A program made the position numbers and the translations under genes. A stretch of DNA of 64,000 nucleotides from Paraburkholderia sp. (lineage in GTDB: Bacteria > Pseudomonadota > Gammaproteobacteria > Burkholderiales > Burkholderiaceae), in NCBI GenBank assembly GCA_004322045.1, contig SCRN01000020.1, forward strand, positions 106,850 through 170,849. The letters are read 5' to 3'. A model generated the notes under the pieces. It ran no database searches. It saw only the letters and a program-made list of their open reading frames with translations, and was not told where the DNA came from. Within the stretch, counting starts at the first letter, position 1, and each line of letters begins with the position of its first letter. Below, piece after piece: positions 18,155 through 27,307 of this stretch.

Positions 18155-18231
18155 CCTTCGCGCATGCGCGGCGTTGGCCTTGCAGTCGCGCGCGATGTTT
18201 GGCTCGACCTCGACCGGCCGCATCGCCTGAA

Positions 18232-19038
18232 TCATTCGGCGGATGGAGCTGCTGCGCTGCGCCTTCCGCCCGACTTCCAGTGCTGCAATGCGACCACGAC
18301 GGCCATGGCGGCCAAGATCGTGAGCGACGCCGAGACGCGATTCAGGTTGAGCCCGCCTTCGGCGACGGGCTTGGTCAATGAGTCGCCCAACGTCGCGCCG
18401 AGCGGCCGCGTCAGCACATAAGCGGCCCAAAACAACACGCCTACCGGCACGCGTTTGGCGAAGCGCCACGCCAGCGCGACGACGAGCAGCAACGCAGCGA
18501 ACACGAGCGAGCCGCGCTCGAAGCCCAGTCCTACGCTATCGGCGGCGAAATCGCCGAGCGCGGTGCCAAGCGTATTCGACACTAAGATCGTGACCCAATA
18601 GAAAACCTCGTCGCGCGGCCGCACGATGCGGTCGTATTCGATGCGCCCCGCTACGGCGCGCCATAGCACGAGCACGATCAATACGGCGGCAAAGAGCAGC
18701 GCGGAGGACCACACGTACCCGAGGCCCGCCGTTCGGTCGAGGAAGTCCGACGTCGTCGTGCCCACGGTCGTCGTTGCAATCACGACCGCCCAATAAGCGG
18801 CCGGATGATAGGAGCGCGCCCGTACCTGAATGGTCAGCGTCACAGCGAAGTACACGAGAAAGACGAGTGTCGCCACGGCGTAGCCAAGGCGAAAGGACAT
18901 CGAAAGCGCATCCCCTCCGGTTTCTCCAACTGTCGTCGCCAAAATCTTCACGAGCCAAAACACGGCGGTCGCTTCTGGCACTTTGCTGAGCCAAGTGTCG
19001 CAGTCCTGCTGGCCGGCGATTGCTGTGCGGACGGTCAT
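18232..19038 (-). CDS. DUF347 (COG4705) multi-pass membrane protein
   Basis: 268-residue inner-membrane protein with about eight helices arranged as four repeats of the DUF347 unit: FWLVKILATTVGETGGDALS, YWAVVIATTTVGTTTSDFLD, YWVTILVSNTLGTALGDFAA and FWAAYVLTRPLGATLGDSLT. Each repeat carries a conserved T/N-x(2)-G-(E/T)-x(2)-(G/S)-D pattern, which places polar and acidic residues in the membrane and suggests an ion or small-molecule path. The family function is uncertain. The start at ATG 19038 follows AGGAGAACACC. The gene is divergent from the AcpA gene. Confidence 0.85.
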   Translation of the reverse strand: MTVRTAIAGQQDCDTWLSKVPEATAVFWLVKILATTVGETGGDALSMSFRLGYAVATLVFLVYFAVTLTIQVRARSYHPAAYWAVVIATTTVGTTTSDFLDRTAGLGYVWSSALLFAAVLIVLVLWRAVAGRIEYDRIVRPRDEVFYWVTILVSNTLGTALGDFAADSVGLGFERGSLVFAALLLVVALAWRFAKRVPVGVLFWAAYVLTRPLGATLGDSLTKPVAEGGLNLNRVSASLTILAAMAVVVALQHWKSGGRRSAAAPSAE

Positions 19039-19278
19039 GCGGTGTTCTCCTAACTCGGTTCGGGGCGGCTGCATGCGAATGCGTCGCATTATCCTCGGAT
19101 AGCCTTAAGGGACGCTTATCGCGCTTATCGACGTCCCGTAGCATCGCACGCGCCAGAGCCGGGGTACCATGTCGCGCGTATCGACGTAGCCGCCGCGCTC
19201 GACCCGCGCGGCGGCCAACCGCCTGCGCGAATGCACCCGCTCGCGCGCCAACTCACGGCACCCGATGGAGATCTGCCG

Positions 19279-20991
19279 ATGAAGAACGAAACGCCGAACG
19301 TCACTTCAACCGAAGCGCAGCAAGAGCGCAATGCCGATCAACCGGAAAACCCCGAGCGGCGCCGCGTGCTCGGCGGCCTAGCCGCAGTGGGCATGGGGCT
19401 CGCGCTTCCCGCCTGCGTGAGCTCGACCGGGGGCGTGCCGCCGCACGACCGAGCGATCGCGCATCCCGCCGCCGATGCGCAGCTCGATAAAGCATTGCGC
19501 GCGCATGTGCGTCACATCGTTGTGATCTATGCGGAAAACCGTAGCTTCGCGAACCTTTACGGCGACTTCCCGGGCGTGCAAACTCCGCTCACCTCCGCGG
19601 CGACCGGCGCACCTGTGCAGTTGGACCGCGACGGCAAAACCGCACTGCCCTACCTGCCAAAGATTTGGGGCGGCCTCGTGCCTCGGGCGCAACAAGTCGG
19701 GACGAGCCGTTATCTCATCGGCGAAGACGACATCACGGGGCTGCCGAACCGGCCTTTCCTCGTTTCGGATACACACGGCCGGCCGCTGCCCAACGGCGTC
19801 ATCACGCGCGACCTGTGGCATCGCTTCTATCAAAACCAAATGCAAATCAACGGCGGCCGCAACGATCAGTTCGTTGCGTGGGCCGATTCGGGTGCGCTCG
19901 TCATGGGGCATTACCGCAATTCGGCACAGTCGCTTCGGCTTTGGAATCTCGCGCAGCAATATACGCTGTGCGACAACTTCTTCATGGCTGCATTCGGCGG
20001 CTCGTGGCTGAACCACATCTTCTTGATTTCCGCGCAGGCGCCGTTCTATCCGAACATCGCCACCAGCCCTGCCAGACATTTGGTGTCGGTGCTCGAAGGG
20101 GACGATCCGCTCGGCACGCGGCTCAAGCTTGCGCCCGATAGCGAAGCGTCCGCGCTCGGCGGCCCGCCCAAGTTCGCGCGCGACGGCGCGTTCACGCCCG
20201 ATGGCTATGCTGTGAACACCATGGCCCCGCCGTATCAGCCGAGCTACGTCGCCCCGGCGCCCGGCGGGGATGCGGCGCGCGCCGACCCTGCGAACCCGCG
20301 TGTCATGCCGCCGCAAACTTACGCGACCATCGGCGACCGACTCTCGGCGAAGGGCATCGACTGGGCGTGGTACAGCGGCGGTTGGCAATACGCGCTCGAG
20401 CACCGCGATACGGGCATGTCGCCCGACTTCCAATACCACCATCAACCGTTCAATTACTTCGCGAACTATGCACCGGGCACGGCCGAGCGCGAACGGCATC
20501 TACGCGATGCCGGCATCGGCAACGACGCATCGACGAACCGGTTCATCGCCGACATCGATGCAGGACGGCTGCCCGCGGTGACCTTCTACAAGCCCCAAGG
20601 CGATCTGAACATGCATGCGGGCTATGCGGACATCGAATCGGGCGACCGGCACATCGCGCACGTCATCGATCGGATCCGCATGGGCCCGCAGTGGGCCGAG
20701 ACGGTCATCATCATGACGCACGACGAGAACGGCGGCTGGTGGGACCCCGTCGCGCCGCCCAAGGGCGATCGCTGGGGGCCGGGATCGCGCGTTCCCGCGC
20801 TCGTCATCGCCCCGTTCGCGAAGAAGGGTGTCGTCGATCACACGTTCTACGACACAAACTCGATCCTGCGCTTCATCGATCGCGTCCACGGTCTCGCGCC
20901 GCTCGACGGCGTGGCGAGCCGCAATCGGGCCTTTGCCGCAAGAGGCGAAAACCCGCCGGGCGACCTGACGCAAGCCCTCGACTTGGGCTGA
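19279..20991 (+). CDS. AcpA-type acid phosphatase / phosphoesterase, Tat-exported lipoprotein candidate
   Basis: 570-residue secreted phosphoesterase of the phospholipase C/AcpA superfamily. The N-terminus carries a twin-arginine stretch (ERRRVLGG, residues 26-33), a hydrophobic segment and a possible lipobox LPAC at 43-46, so export is likely through Tat. Catalytic-domain motifs: HIVVIYAENRSFANLYGDFP (nucleophile region), FGGSWLNHIFLISAQAPFYP, DWAWYSGGW, THDENGGWWDPVAPP and GPGSRVPALVIAPFAKKG. It probably releases phosphate from organic esters in the periplasm. GGAG precedes ATG 19279; an upstream ATG at 19231 lacks one. Confidence 0.9.
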   Translation: MKNETPNVTSTEAQQERNADQPENPERRRVLGGLAAVGMGLALPACVSSTGGVPPHDRAIAHPAADAQLDKALRAHVRHIVVIYAENRSFANLYGDFPGVQTPLTSAATGAPVQLDRDGKTALPYLPKIWGGLVPRAQQVGTSRYLIGEDDITGLPNRPFLVSDTHGRPLPNGVITRDLWHRFYQNQMQINGGRNDQFVAWADSGALVMGHYRNSAQSLRLWNLAQQYTLCDNFFMAAFGGSWLNHIFLISAQAPFYPNIATSPARHLVSVLEGDDPLGTRLKLAPDSEASALGGPPKFARDGAFTPDGYAVNTMAPPYQPSYVAPAPGGDAARADPANPRVMPPQTYATIGDRLSAKGIDWAWYSGGWQYALEHRDTGMSPDFQYHHQPFNYFANYAPGTAERERHLRDAGIGNDASTNRFIADIDAGRLPAVTFYKPQGDLNMHAGYADIESGDRHIAHVIDRIRMGPQWAETVIIMTHDENGGWWDPVAPPKGDRWGPGSRVPALVIAPFAKKGVVDHTFYDTNSILRFIDRVHGLAPLDGVASRNRAFAARGENPPGDLTQALDLG

Positions 20992-21001
20992 TCGCAAACG
21001 A

Positions 21002-21024
21002 AGCCGGCGCACCGCGCGCCGGCT
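21002..21024. terminator. Strong GC hairpin after the AcpA gene (no U-tract)
   Basis: AGCCGGCGC-ACCGC-GCGCCGGCT is a perfect 9-bp stem 10 bases past the stop codon at 20991. No T run follows; a second GC-rich stretch with eight consecutive G (21034-21041) does. It is probably an RNA 3'-end or stability element rather than a classical intrinsic terminator. Confidence 0.5.
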
Positions 21025-21132
21025 GCCCGCCCCGGGGGGGGCAAGCGATCGAGCATGGCGCTCAGGCGTTCGCGGGCCCACCCGCACGGCATGTCATAAT
21101 CGCCGCCAGATTCGCTCTCGATTTTTCCGCCC

Positions 21133-22194
21133 TTGAAAGACCTCAGCGTCACCCTCGATCGCCTGGCCGATTTCACCGAAATCGTCGACGTGCGCACCCC
21201 GCTGGAATTCGCGGAAGACCACATCCCCGGCGCCATCAATGCGCCCGTGCTGACCAATGAAGAACGCGTCACGGTCGGCACGCTTTACGTCCAGTCGTCG
21301 GCATTCGAAGCCACGCGCATTGGCGCAGCCATGGTCGCGCGCAACATTGCGCGCCATTTGGAAACGACGTTCGCCGATCGGCCGCGCGGGTGGCGGCCGC
21401 TCGTCTATTGCTGGCGAGGCGGAAAGCGCTCGGAGTCACTGGCCGTTTGGCTCAACCTGATGGGCTGGCAAGCACGCCGGCTCGACGGCGGCTATAAGAC
21501 GTATCGCCGCGCCGTGATCGACGAATTGGCGGCATTGCCGCAGCAATTCCAATACATCGTGCTGACGGGCGCGACGGGCAGCGGTAAGACGCGCCTGCTC
21601 GGCGCGCTCGAAGGCGCAGGCGCACAGGCGCTGGATCTCGAACGATTGGCCGCGCACCGGGGCTCGCTGCTAGGCGCGCTCAAAGGGGAAGCGCAACCTT
21701 CGCAAAAAGCGTTCGATACGGCGCTAGCTGCGGCGCTACGCAGCTTCTCGCCTGAACGGCCCGTCTTCGTCGAAGCGGAAAGCCGCGCGATCGGCCGCGT
21801 CCAGCTGCCCGACGCCTTGCTCGGGGCAATGCACCGCTCGCCATGCGTCGCCGTACAGGCGCATAGGGACGAGCGCATCGCGTTCTTGCTCGACGATTAC
21901 GCGCATCTGTTCGATGCACCCGATGTCTTCAAGGGTCAACTGAAAAAGTTGATTGGCTTGCATAGCCGCGAGCGCGTGGAGCGCTGGTGCCGCCTCGTCG
22001 ACGAAGGCGAGCGTGCCACCCTGTTCGGCGAGCTGATCGAGCTTCACTACGACCCGGCTTATGCTCGCAGCAGCACGGGGCATTTCTCCGAGCTGCCGCA
22101 GGCCACGCAATTCGTGCTGCGGCCCAACGACGCCGACATCGACGAACAGGCGCGAGCGCTGCTCGATCTGCTAGGACTGTCCCGCAACGATTGA
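21133..22194 (+). CDS. mnmH: tRNA 2-selenouridine synthase
   Basis: SelU/MnmH, 353 aa, replaces sulfur by selenium (through a geranylated intermediate) at the wobble 2-thiouridine of tRNAs for Lys, Glu and Gln. An N-terminal rhodanese domain (EIVDVRTPLEFAEDHIPGAI) carries the catalytic Cys in YCWRGGKRSES, and a C-terminal P-loop domain has VLTGATGSGKTRLLGALEG. Its presence implies selenophosphate synthase (selD) elsewhere in the genome. The only start near the rhodanese domain is TTG 21133, with no clear ribosome-binding site. Confidence 0.95.
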   Translation: MKDLSVTLDRLADFTEIVDVRTPLEFAEDHIPGAINAPVLTNEERVTVGTLYVQSSAFEATRIGAAMVARNIARHLETTFADRPRGWRPLVYCWRGGKRSESLAVWLNLMGWQARRLDGGYKTYRRAVIDELAALPQQFQYIVLTGATGSGKTRLLGALEGAGAQALDLERLAAHRGSLLGALKGEAQPSQKAFDTALAAALRSFSPERPVFVEAESRAIGRVQLPDALLGAMHRSPCVAVQAHRDERIAFLLDDYAHLFDAPDVFKGQLKKLIGLHSRERVERWCRLVDEGERATLFGELIELHYDPAYARSSTGHFSELPQATQFVLRPNDADIDEQARALLDLLGLSRND

Positions 22195-22233
22195 CGGGCG
22201 CCTCCAACGCAGCTCGCCCGCACCGTGCGCGTC

Positions 22234-23793
22234 TCAGTGCCCCCTGCCGCGCACGCGGAAGGTGCCGACGACATCGGCGAGCACACTCGCCTGCTCCTGC
22301 ATCGATTGCGCCGCGCCCGCGGCTTGCTCTACCATCGCCGCGTTTTGCTGTGTGGTCTGATCCATCTGCGCGATCGCGATGTTCACTTGCTCGATGCCGC
22401 GGCTTTGTTCTACCGACGCCGCCGAGATTTCGCTGATGATATCGGTCACGCGCTTGACCGAGTGCACGAGCGCATCCATCTTGCTGCCCGCGCTTTCGAC
22501 CAGCGTCTTGCCGTTCTCGACACTGCCGACCGATTCCTCGATGAGCGCCTTGATTTCCTTGGCCGCATCGGAGCTGCGACGCGCCAGATTGCGCACTTCG
22601 CCTGCCACGACGGCAAAGCCCCGGCCCTGCTCGCCCGCCCGCGCCGCTTCGACGGCCGCGTTCAACGCGAGAATGTTGGTTTGAAACGCGATGCCTTCGA
22701 TGACGGAGATGATGTCCACCACGCGCACCGAGCTGGCCGCAATGCTTTGCATCGTCGTCACGACCTGGTGCACGGCTTCGCCGCCCTCGCCCGCGATCCG
22801 CGAGGTGTCCGCCGCCATCTGATTGGCCTGGCGCGCGTTGTCCGCATTCTGCTTGACCGTCGCGGTAAGCTGTTCCATGCTCGCCGCCGTCTCCCCAAGC
22901 GACGACGCCTGTTCCTCCGTTCTCGAGGAGAGATCCATGTTGCCGGCTGCGATTTGCTGCGCGGCGTCCTTGATCGTCTCGGTGCCCGCATGGATGCGTT
23001 GCATCGTTTCCGCCAAACGATGCTGCATGCGCTGCATCGCGAGCACCATGCTGCCGCGGTCGCCCTCGCGCACTTCCACCTCATGGGTCAAATCGCCGTC
23101 CGCAATCGCTGCGGCGACCGCTGCTGCATAAGCGGGCTCGCCGCCCAAGCTGCGTTGGACGTTGCGAATGATGATGAAAAGCGCGAACGAACTGATCATT
23201 CCGATGGCGAGCGTCGTCAGCAAGTACCCGATCAAACGAGTGCGGAATGCGGCGTCGATGTCGTTGATGTACACGCCCGAAGCAATGTACCAATCCCACG
23301 GCTCGAAACGCTTGACATAGGAAATCTTCGGCACTTCGGTCGATTTACCAGGCAGCCGCGCCATGTAGTCGACAAAGCCTTGCCCTTCCGCCCGCGCCAC
23401 CTTCACCAATTCGACGAACAGATACTTGCCGTTCACATCCTTGTACTTGCTCTGATCCTTGTTCACGAGGTCGGGCAGGACCGGATGCATGATGACGACG
23501 CAGTTTGCGTCGGTGATGAAAAGGTAGCCGTTGCCGGGGTAGCGCATCGCGGCAAGCCGCGTCATCGCGCGGTGCTTGGCTTCGTCCTCTGAGATTTCGT
23601 GGCGTTCGGCCATTTGCTGAAACTGCGCGACCACCCCGGCCCCGGCCTCCACGATATTGCGCACGGCCGCTTGGCGCCCGGCCAACATCGTTTCGCGCGT
23701 TTGAAATGCCGCGAAAGCGGCGAAGAACAACAGGCCGAGCCACATCACGAGCAAAGCCAGTCCCAATTTTTTACCGAGCGTTAACCGATCCAC
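22234..23793 (-). CDS. Methyl-accepting chemotaxis protein with sCache_2 sensor
   Basis: 519-residue transmembrane chemoreceptor: first TM about 10-30, a periplasmic single-Cache (sCache_2) domain with [20 protein letters not shown] and [18 protein letters not shown], second TM about 185-207, a HAMP-like linker, then a full cytoplasmic signalling domain with the conserved tip [20 protein letters not shown] and [20 protein letters not shown]. No C-terminal CheR-tethering pentapeptide is visible (it ends VRGRGH). sCache_2 receptors commonly sense small organic acids (family knowledge). It is convergent with mnmH. Confidence 0.93.
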   Translation of the reverse strand: MDRLTLGKKLGLALLVMWLGLLFFAAFAAFQTRETMLAGRQAAVRNIVEAGAGVVAQFQQMAERHEISEDEAKHRAMTRLAAMRYPGNGYLFITDANCVVIMHPVLPDLVNKDQSKYKDVNGKYLFVELVKVARAEGQGFVDYMARLPGKSTEVPKISYVKRFEPWDWYIASGVYINDIDAAFRTRLIGYLLTTLAIGMISSFALFIIIRNVQRSLGGEPAYAAAVAAAIADGDLTHEVEVREGDRGSMVLAMQRMQHRLAETMQRIHAGTETIKDAAQQIAAGNMDLSSRTEEQASSLGETAASMEQLTATVKQNADNARQANQMAADTSRIAGEGGEAVHQVVTTMQSIAASSVRVVDIISVIEGIAFQTNILALNAAVEAARAGEQGRGFAVVAGEVRNLARRSSDAAKEIKALIEESVGSVENGKTLVESAGSKMDALVHSVKRVTDIISEISAASVEQSRGIEQVNIAIAQMDQTTQQNAAMVEQAAGAAQSMQEQASVLADVVGTFRVRGRGH

Positions 23794-24099
23794 ACTTTCC
23801 TCTCAAGCAATCGGCCGCATGCTCGTTGCGCGAGCGGCCAGCATCTCAACCAAATAGGGTTCCCGATTGTTTAACGGCGTAATGCCGCAGTTCTAGAGGG
23901 AGGGATTGTTCGTAATGCGACATTTTTATCGACGATGCGGGGATAACCCTGAAACGTCGGATGATTGAATGCATGTCGCATGGGCCGATCGGTCGCGGGG
24001 CAGTCAGCGCCACGACGCGCCTGACCCGCGAGATCGGGTAGCCTTGCGGTTTCAGGCGTCGAGCGCCGTTTGCTTAGAGGAAATGCCGAGGATCAGCCG
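23794..24099. other. Divergent intergenic region, chemoreceptor / DUF445
   Basis: 306 bases between the divergent chemoreceptor and DUF445 genes. I looked for a sigma-28 flagellar promoter (TAAA, 15 bases, GCCGATAA) on the minus strand upstream of 23793; there is a GCCGATT but no properly spaced TAAA. No palindrome, RNA or small coding frame stood out. Confidence 0.5.
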
Positions 24100-25377
24100 A
24101 TGGAACAGACACCGCCGTCATCGGGGGATGGCGCACCGCATCCGAGCAGTAAAACCCAAGCCTACGCGCGCATGAAGCGCCTAGCGACCGCACTGTTGGG
24201 CGCGATGGCATGCGTGTACCTGCTCGCCAGGGCCTACGAGCCTGCCCACCCCGTGCTCGGCTACGTGCGGGCTCTGGCGGAAGCGGCCATGGTGGGCGGC
24301 ATCGCCGATTGGTTCGCCGTCACGGCACTGTTTCGGCATCCGCTGCGGCTACCGCTGCCGCATACGGCCATCATCCCCCGCAACAAGGACCGCATCGGCG
24401 AAAACCTGGCGAAGTTCGTCGAGACAAACTTCCTCGCGCCCGAGCTCATCGCCTCCAAGCTCGAACGGATCGACTTCGCCGCACAGTTCGCCCGGTGGTT
24501 GTCGGAGCCGGCGCGTCAGCGCCAGATAGCCCAATGGACGCTCGACGTCCTTCCGAGGCTGCTTGCAACGGTAGACGACGAGGAGGTTCGGCGCTTCATT
24601 CACGCCAACCTATCGCGGCGCGTGCGCGAGGTCGATACACCGCTCGTTGTCGGCGCGATCGCCGAAACGCTGCTGCAGGACAACCGCCACCAGGCCGTCG
24701 TGACCGAACTGCTGCGTCAATTGACGTTGCTGTTCGAGGAACATAAGCCTCTGATTCGGCAACGCGTGCGCGAAAGCACGGCATGGCTGTGGAAGAAGCT
24801 GTCGATCGACGAAAAAGTGTCCGACAACTTGATCGCGGTCGTCGACGAGACGCTGAAAGACCTCAGCGAGAATCCCGATCACGCATGGCGGCGCGGCTTC
24901 GACGATGCGATCCGTCAATTCGTGACCGAATTGAAAACTTCGCCCGATTACCTCGCGAAATGGGAGGCGCTGAAAGAGCGCATGCTCGATCACCCGGCCC
25001 TGAAGGACTATCTGAAAACGATCTGGCGCGACATCAAAGCGAACATCGAACACGACATCGCATCGCCCGGTTCGCACATCGGTATCCGCATCGAAACGGC
25101 CGTCGCGGGCATTGCTGCGGGTTTGGACGAAGATCCCCCCATGCGCGAGCGCCTCAACGCATGGCTGCGCGAAACGACGCTCGCGATCATCGGTTCGCAG
25201 CGCCACGCGATCGCCCGCCTGATCTCGGACACCGTTCGGCATTGGGATGCCGAAACGGTCACGCACAAGATAGAAAGCGAAGTCGGGCGCGACCTGCAGT
25301 TCGTTCGCATCAACGGCACGCTCATTGGCGGACTCGTCGGGCTTGTGCTCCATGCATTGGACGTCTTGATGTTTTAA
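24100..25377 (+). CDS. DUF445 (YjiN-like) membrane protein
   Basis: 425-residue protein of the DUF445 family. The N-terminus holds a membrane helix (RLATALLGAMACVYLLARAY) and the signature LAEAAMVGGIADWFAVTALF with HPLRLPLPHTAIIPRNKDRI. A long helical middle follows (tandem amphipathic segments, 130-400), and a C-terminal membrane helix (GTLIGGLVGLVLHALDVLMF). Function is unknown; related E. coli YjiN is an inner-membrane protein. ATG 24100 (MEQTPPSSGDG) is preferred over 24070. Confidence 0.88.
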   Translation: MEQTPPSSGDGAPHPSSKTQAYARMKRLATALLGAMACVYLLARAYEPAHPVLGYVRALAEAAMVGGIADWFAVTALFRHPLRLPLPHTAIIPRNKDRIGENLAKFVETNFLAPELIASKLERIDFAAQFARWLSEPARQRQIAQWTLDVLPRLLATVDDEEVRRFIHANLSRRVREVDTPLVVGAIAETLLQDNRHQAVVTELLRQLTLLFEEHKPLIRQRVRESTAWLWKKLSIDEKVSDNLIAVVDETLKDLSENPDHAWRRGFDDAIRQFVTELKTSPDYLAKWEALKERMLDHPALKDYLKTIWRDIKANIEHDIASPGSHIGIRIETAVAGIAAGLDEDPPMRERLNAWLRETTLAIIGSQRHAIARLISDTVRHWDAETVTHKIESEVGRDLQFVRINGTLIGGLVGLVLHALDVLMF

Positions 25378-25802
25378 CGAGCCTTTTTTTCGATTTTTTT
25401 TAAGACCTCATCTCGAGCCGCCCTCGCTCGCGGCTCCACCACGCTCGACTTTTTTTCCTTGCCGCATAAAAACCGCGCGGCTACGCTTGTCTCGCATAGA
25501 TAGAAACCATCTCCGACCCTCATCTACCGCGTATTCGTGCGGCGAGACCAATTGTCCCGGCGTAAGACCGGGAACCCAAGCAATGCGGCTCGTGCGCGAG
25601 CATTCGTGCGAGCCATCGAGCGCCGGCGTGTTGCGCCAATCGCTTCATGGCTTCACATGCCGCGCAACGCAGCCATCTAGGCAGACAAACTCATTTGCTT
25701 CGGTCTGTGGCGCCCTTGCGTCTTCTCGGCCTGCAAAGAAATGTCTGCAAGGAAGGCATGCCCGCATTCAATTGAACATCGACTATCAAAGGCAGGGGCG
25801 AC
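25378..25802. other. 425-bp intergenic region with T tracts and two hairpins
   Basis: Directly after the DUF445 stop are two T-runs (25384-25390 and 25394-25401). Next comes a 7-bp stem GAGCCGC/GCGGCTC at 25415-25436, and a further T7 tract near 25450. At 25555-25573 TCCCGG-CGTAAGA-CCGGGA forms a second hairpin, and ATTCGTGCG occurs twice (25533 and 25602). I see no credible coding frame and no riboswitch I can name. The last about 60 bases are the leader of the lipoprotein gene. Confidence 0.4.
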
Positions 25803-26987
25803 ATGTTGCACAACTTCAGTTCACGTTTGATTGCGATGGGCGTCGTGCTGGCGCTCGCAGGCTGCGGCGGAGGCGGCGGTGACGGCGGCTCTCCGGGCGC
25901 GGGAAGCATCGCCGGCAGCGGCACGTCCGGCGGTTCTTCTTCGCCGACGCTGGCGGCCGCGACTGCCGTCGTCGACGGCGCCACGCTTGGCAAAGAGAAC
26001 TGGCAAGCGGGTTCGACGACGACGGGCGGACAAGGCCAAGCCGTCGGCACGCTCAATTGCGCGACGGCCGGCAACAGCTATAGCTACACCCATCTGTCGA
26101 TCTTCATGAACGGAACGCAAGTTGCCGTGCCTGCGAACATCGGCACAGTAGCGCCGACGATCGCTGCGCCCAAAGGCTGCGTGTATCCGCTCAATACAGT
26201 GGACGAAACGGGCAAGATCCGCATGGATACCACGAGCGGCGCGTCGTACACGCTGGGGCAGTTCTTCTCGATCTGGGGAGAACCGCTGACGACCACCAAT
26301 GTGGCCGGGCTGCAGGCGTCTTCGGTCACGGTGTACGTCAACGACGGCGGCACGCTCACCAAGTACACGGGCGACCTCGCGAGCCTCGTGCTGCCGCCGC
26401 ACGGCGAAGTGACGATCGTGCTCGGCACACCGCTCGCGCAAATTCCCACCTACACGTGGAGCGACCCGCCTGCGTTCGACCCGAACCCGATCACGCTCAG
26501 CTACGGCGGCGTCGTGGGCACGGCTTTCTGGCCCGACGGCAATACGCCCTCGGGCGGCACCGGCGCCGATGTCGACGGGCTGACTTGCGCACCGGGCATG
26601 TCGGTCAACTACCACGTGCACGCGCATCTTGGGATCATCAACAACGGCAAGTGGCTGGCGCTGCCCAAGAACATCGGGATCCTGTCCTCGTGCGACTACG
26701 AGATGCATACGCACGACCAGACCGGCATCATCCATATCGAAGCACCGAGCGTGAAGAACTTTACGCTCGGCGATTTCTTCGACATTTGGGGGGAGCCGTT
26801 GACGAGCGCGAACGTTGCCGGCATCACGGGCGATGTCGTTGCCTACATCAGCGACAATGGTGAAGCGCGGCGTTACATGGGCGATTTGCGTGCGATCACG
26901 TTGACCTCGCATCGCGACGTCACCCTGCAAATCGGCACGCCCGCCGTGAGCACGCTCTCGACTTACTCGTGGTATGAGCCGCAGTAA
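25803..26987 (+). CDS. Lipoprotein with internally duplicated, His-rich domain
   Basis: 394-residue exported lipoprotein: signal peptide and lipobox LALAGC, then a Gly/Ser-rich linker (22-55), then two copies of a domain of about 150 residues. Copy 1 spans about 60-215 and copy 2 about 235-390. Shared features are a Cys-containing first strand (LNCATAG / LTCAPGM), an HL-x-I-x(2)-N-G core, P-x-NIG, a second Cys (KGCVYPL / SSCDYEM), the block GQFFSIWGEPLTTTNVAG / GDFFDIWGEPLTSANVAG, and G-x-P-x-n-TYSW endings. Copy 2 is strongly His-enriched (NYHVHAHLGI, YEMHTHDQTGIIHIEA), as if it binds a metal; copy 1 keeps few of these His. I do not recognise the family. AGGGG precedes ATG 25803. Confidence 0.8.
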   Translation: MLHNFSSRLIAMGVVLALAGCGGGGGDGGSPGAGSIAGSGTSGGSSSPTLAAATAVVDGATLGKENWQAGSTTTGGQGQAVGTLNCATAGNSYSYTHLSIFMNGTQVAVPANIGTVAPTIAAPKGCVYPLNTVDETGKIRMDTTSGASYTLGQFFSIWGEPLTTTNVAGLQASSVTVYVNDGGTLTKYTGDLASLVLPPHGEVTIVLGTPLAQIPTYTWSDPPAFDPNPITLSYGGVVGTAFWPDGNTPSGGTGADVDGLTCAPGMSVNYHVHAHLGIINNGKWLALPKNIGILSSCDYEMHTHDQTGIIHIEAPSVKNFTLGDFFDIWGEPLTSANVAGITGDVVAYISDNGEARRYMGDLRAITLTSHRDVTLQIGTPAVSTLSTYSWYEPQ

Positions 26988-27002
26988 ATAGCGCCGATCG
27001 AG

Positions 27003-27032
27003 GCCGAGCATCTTCGCCGGAAGGTGCTCGGC
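27003..27032 (+). terminator. Strong hairpin after the duplicated lipoprotein gene
   Basis: GCCGAGCATCTTC-GCCG-GAAGGTGCTCGGC forms a 13-bp stem (one G-U pair) with a 4-base loop, 16 bases past the stop codon at 26987. No T-run follows, so it may be a 3'-end stabiliser or a Rho-assisted end rather than a classical terminator. Confidence 0.5.
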
Positions 27033-27230
27033 GCATAGTGCGCCGCAACAAGCTCATTGCTTCGATGTATCGAAGATTCGCGTCTCGCTCTCATCGTTGA
27101 CGCAGGTCAACCTCCCGTCTCCGCGTCGTTGCACGATATTCCCAGCACACGTCGGTTGCCTGTGCGACGAATCGAAAAATGGGAGCGAGACATGACCTCG
27201 ATGCAGAACCCCAACCGCGTGCACAGTGGC

Positions 27231-27307
27231 CGGCGCGCGATAGTGCGTGCCCAGCGAAAGAACGCGGCGCGCGATAGTGCGTGCCCAGCGAAAGAACGCG
27301 GCGCGCG
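27231..27307 (+). repeat. 34-bp tandem duplication (2.3 copies) in a signal-peptide region
   Basis: A 34-base unit beginning CGGCGCGCGATAGTGCGTGC is repeated exactly at 27231-27264 and 27265-27298, and nine bases of a third copy follow. Because 34 is not a multiple of three, the duplication moves the well-positioned ATG at 27192 out of frame with the binding-protein body. Removing one copy restores one continuous frame. Confidence 0.95.

Noticed and set aside
23794..23900. Sigma-28 flagellar promoter for the sCache chemoreceptor
   Set aside because: A GCCGATT is present on the minus strand but no TAAA element at the required 15-base spacing.
25555..25573. Riboswitch in the lipoprotein leader
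   Set aside because: The hairpin is real but no conserved core of a riboswitch class I know is present, and the gene function gives no ligand clue.
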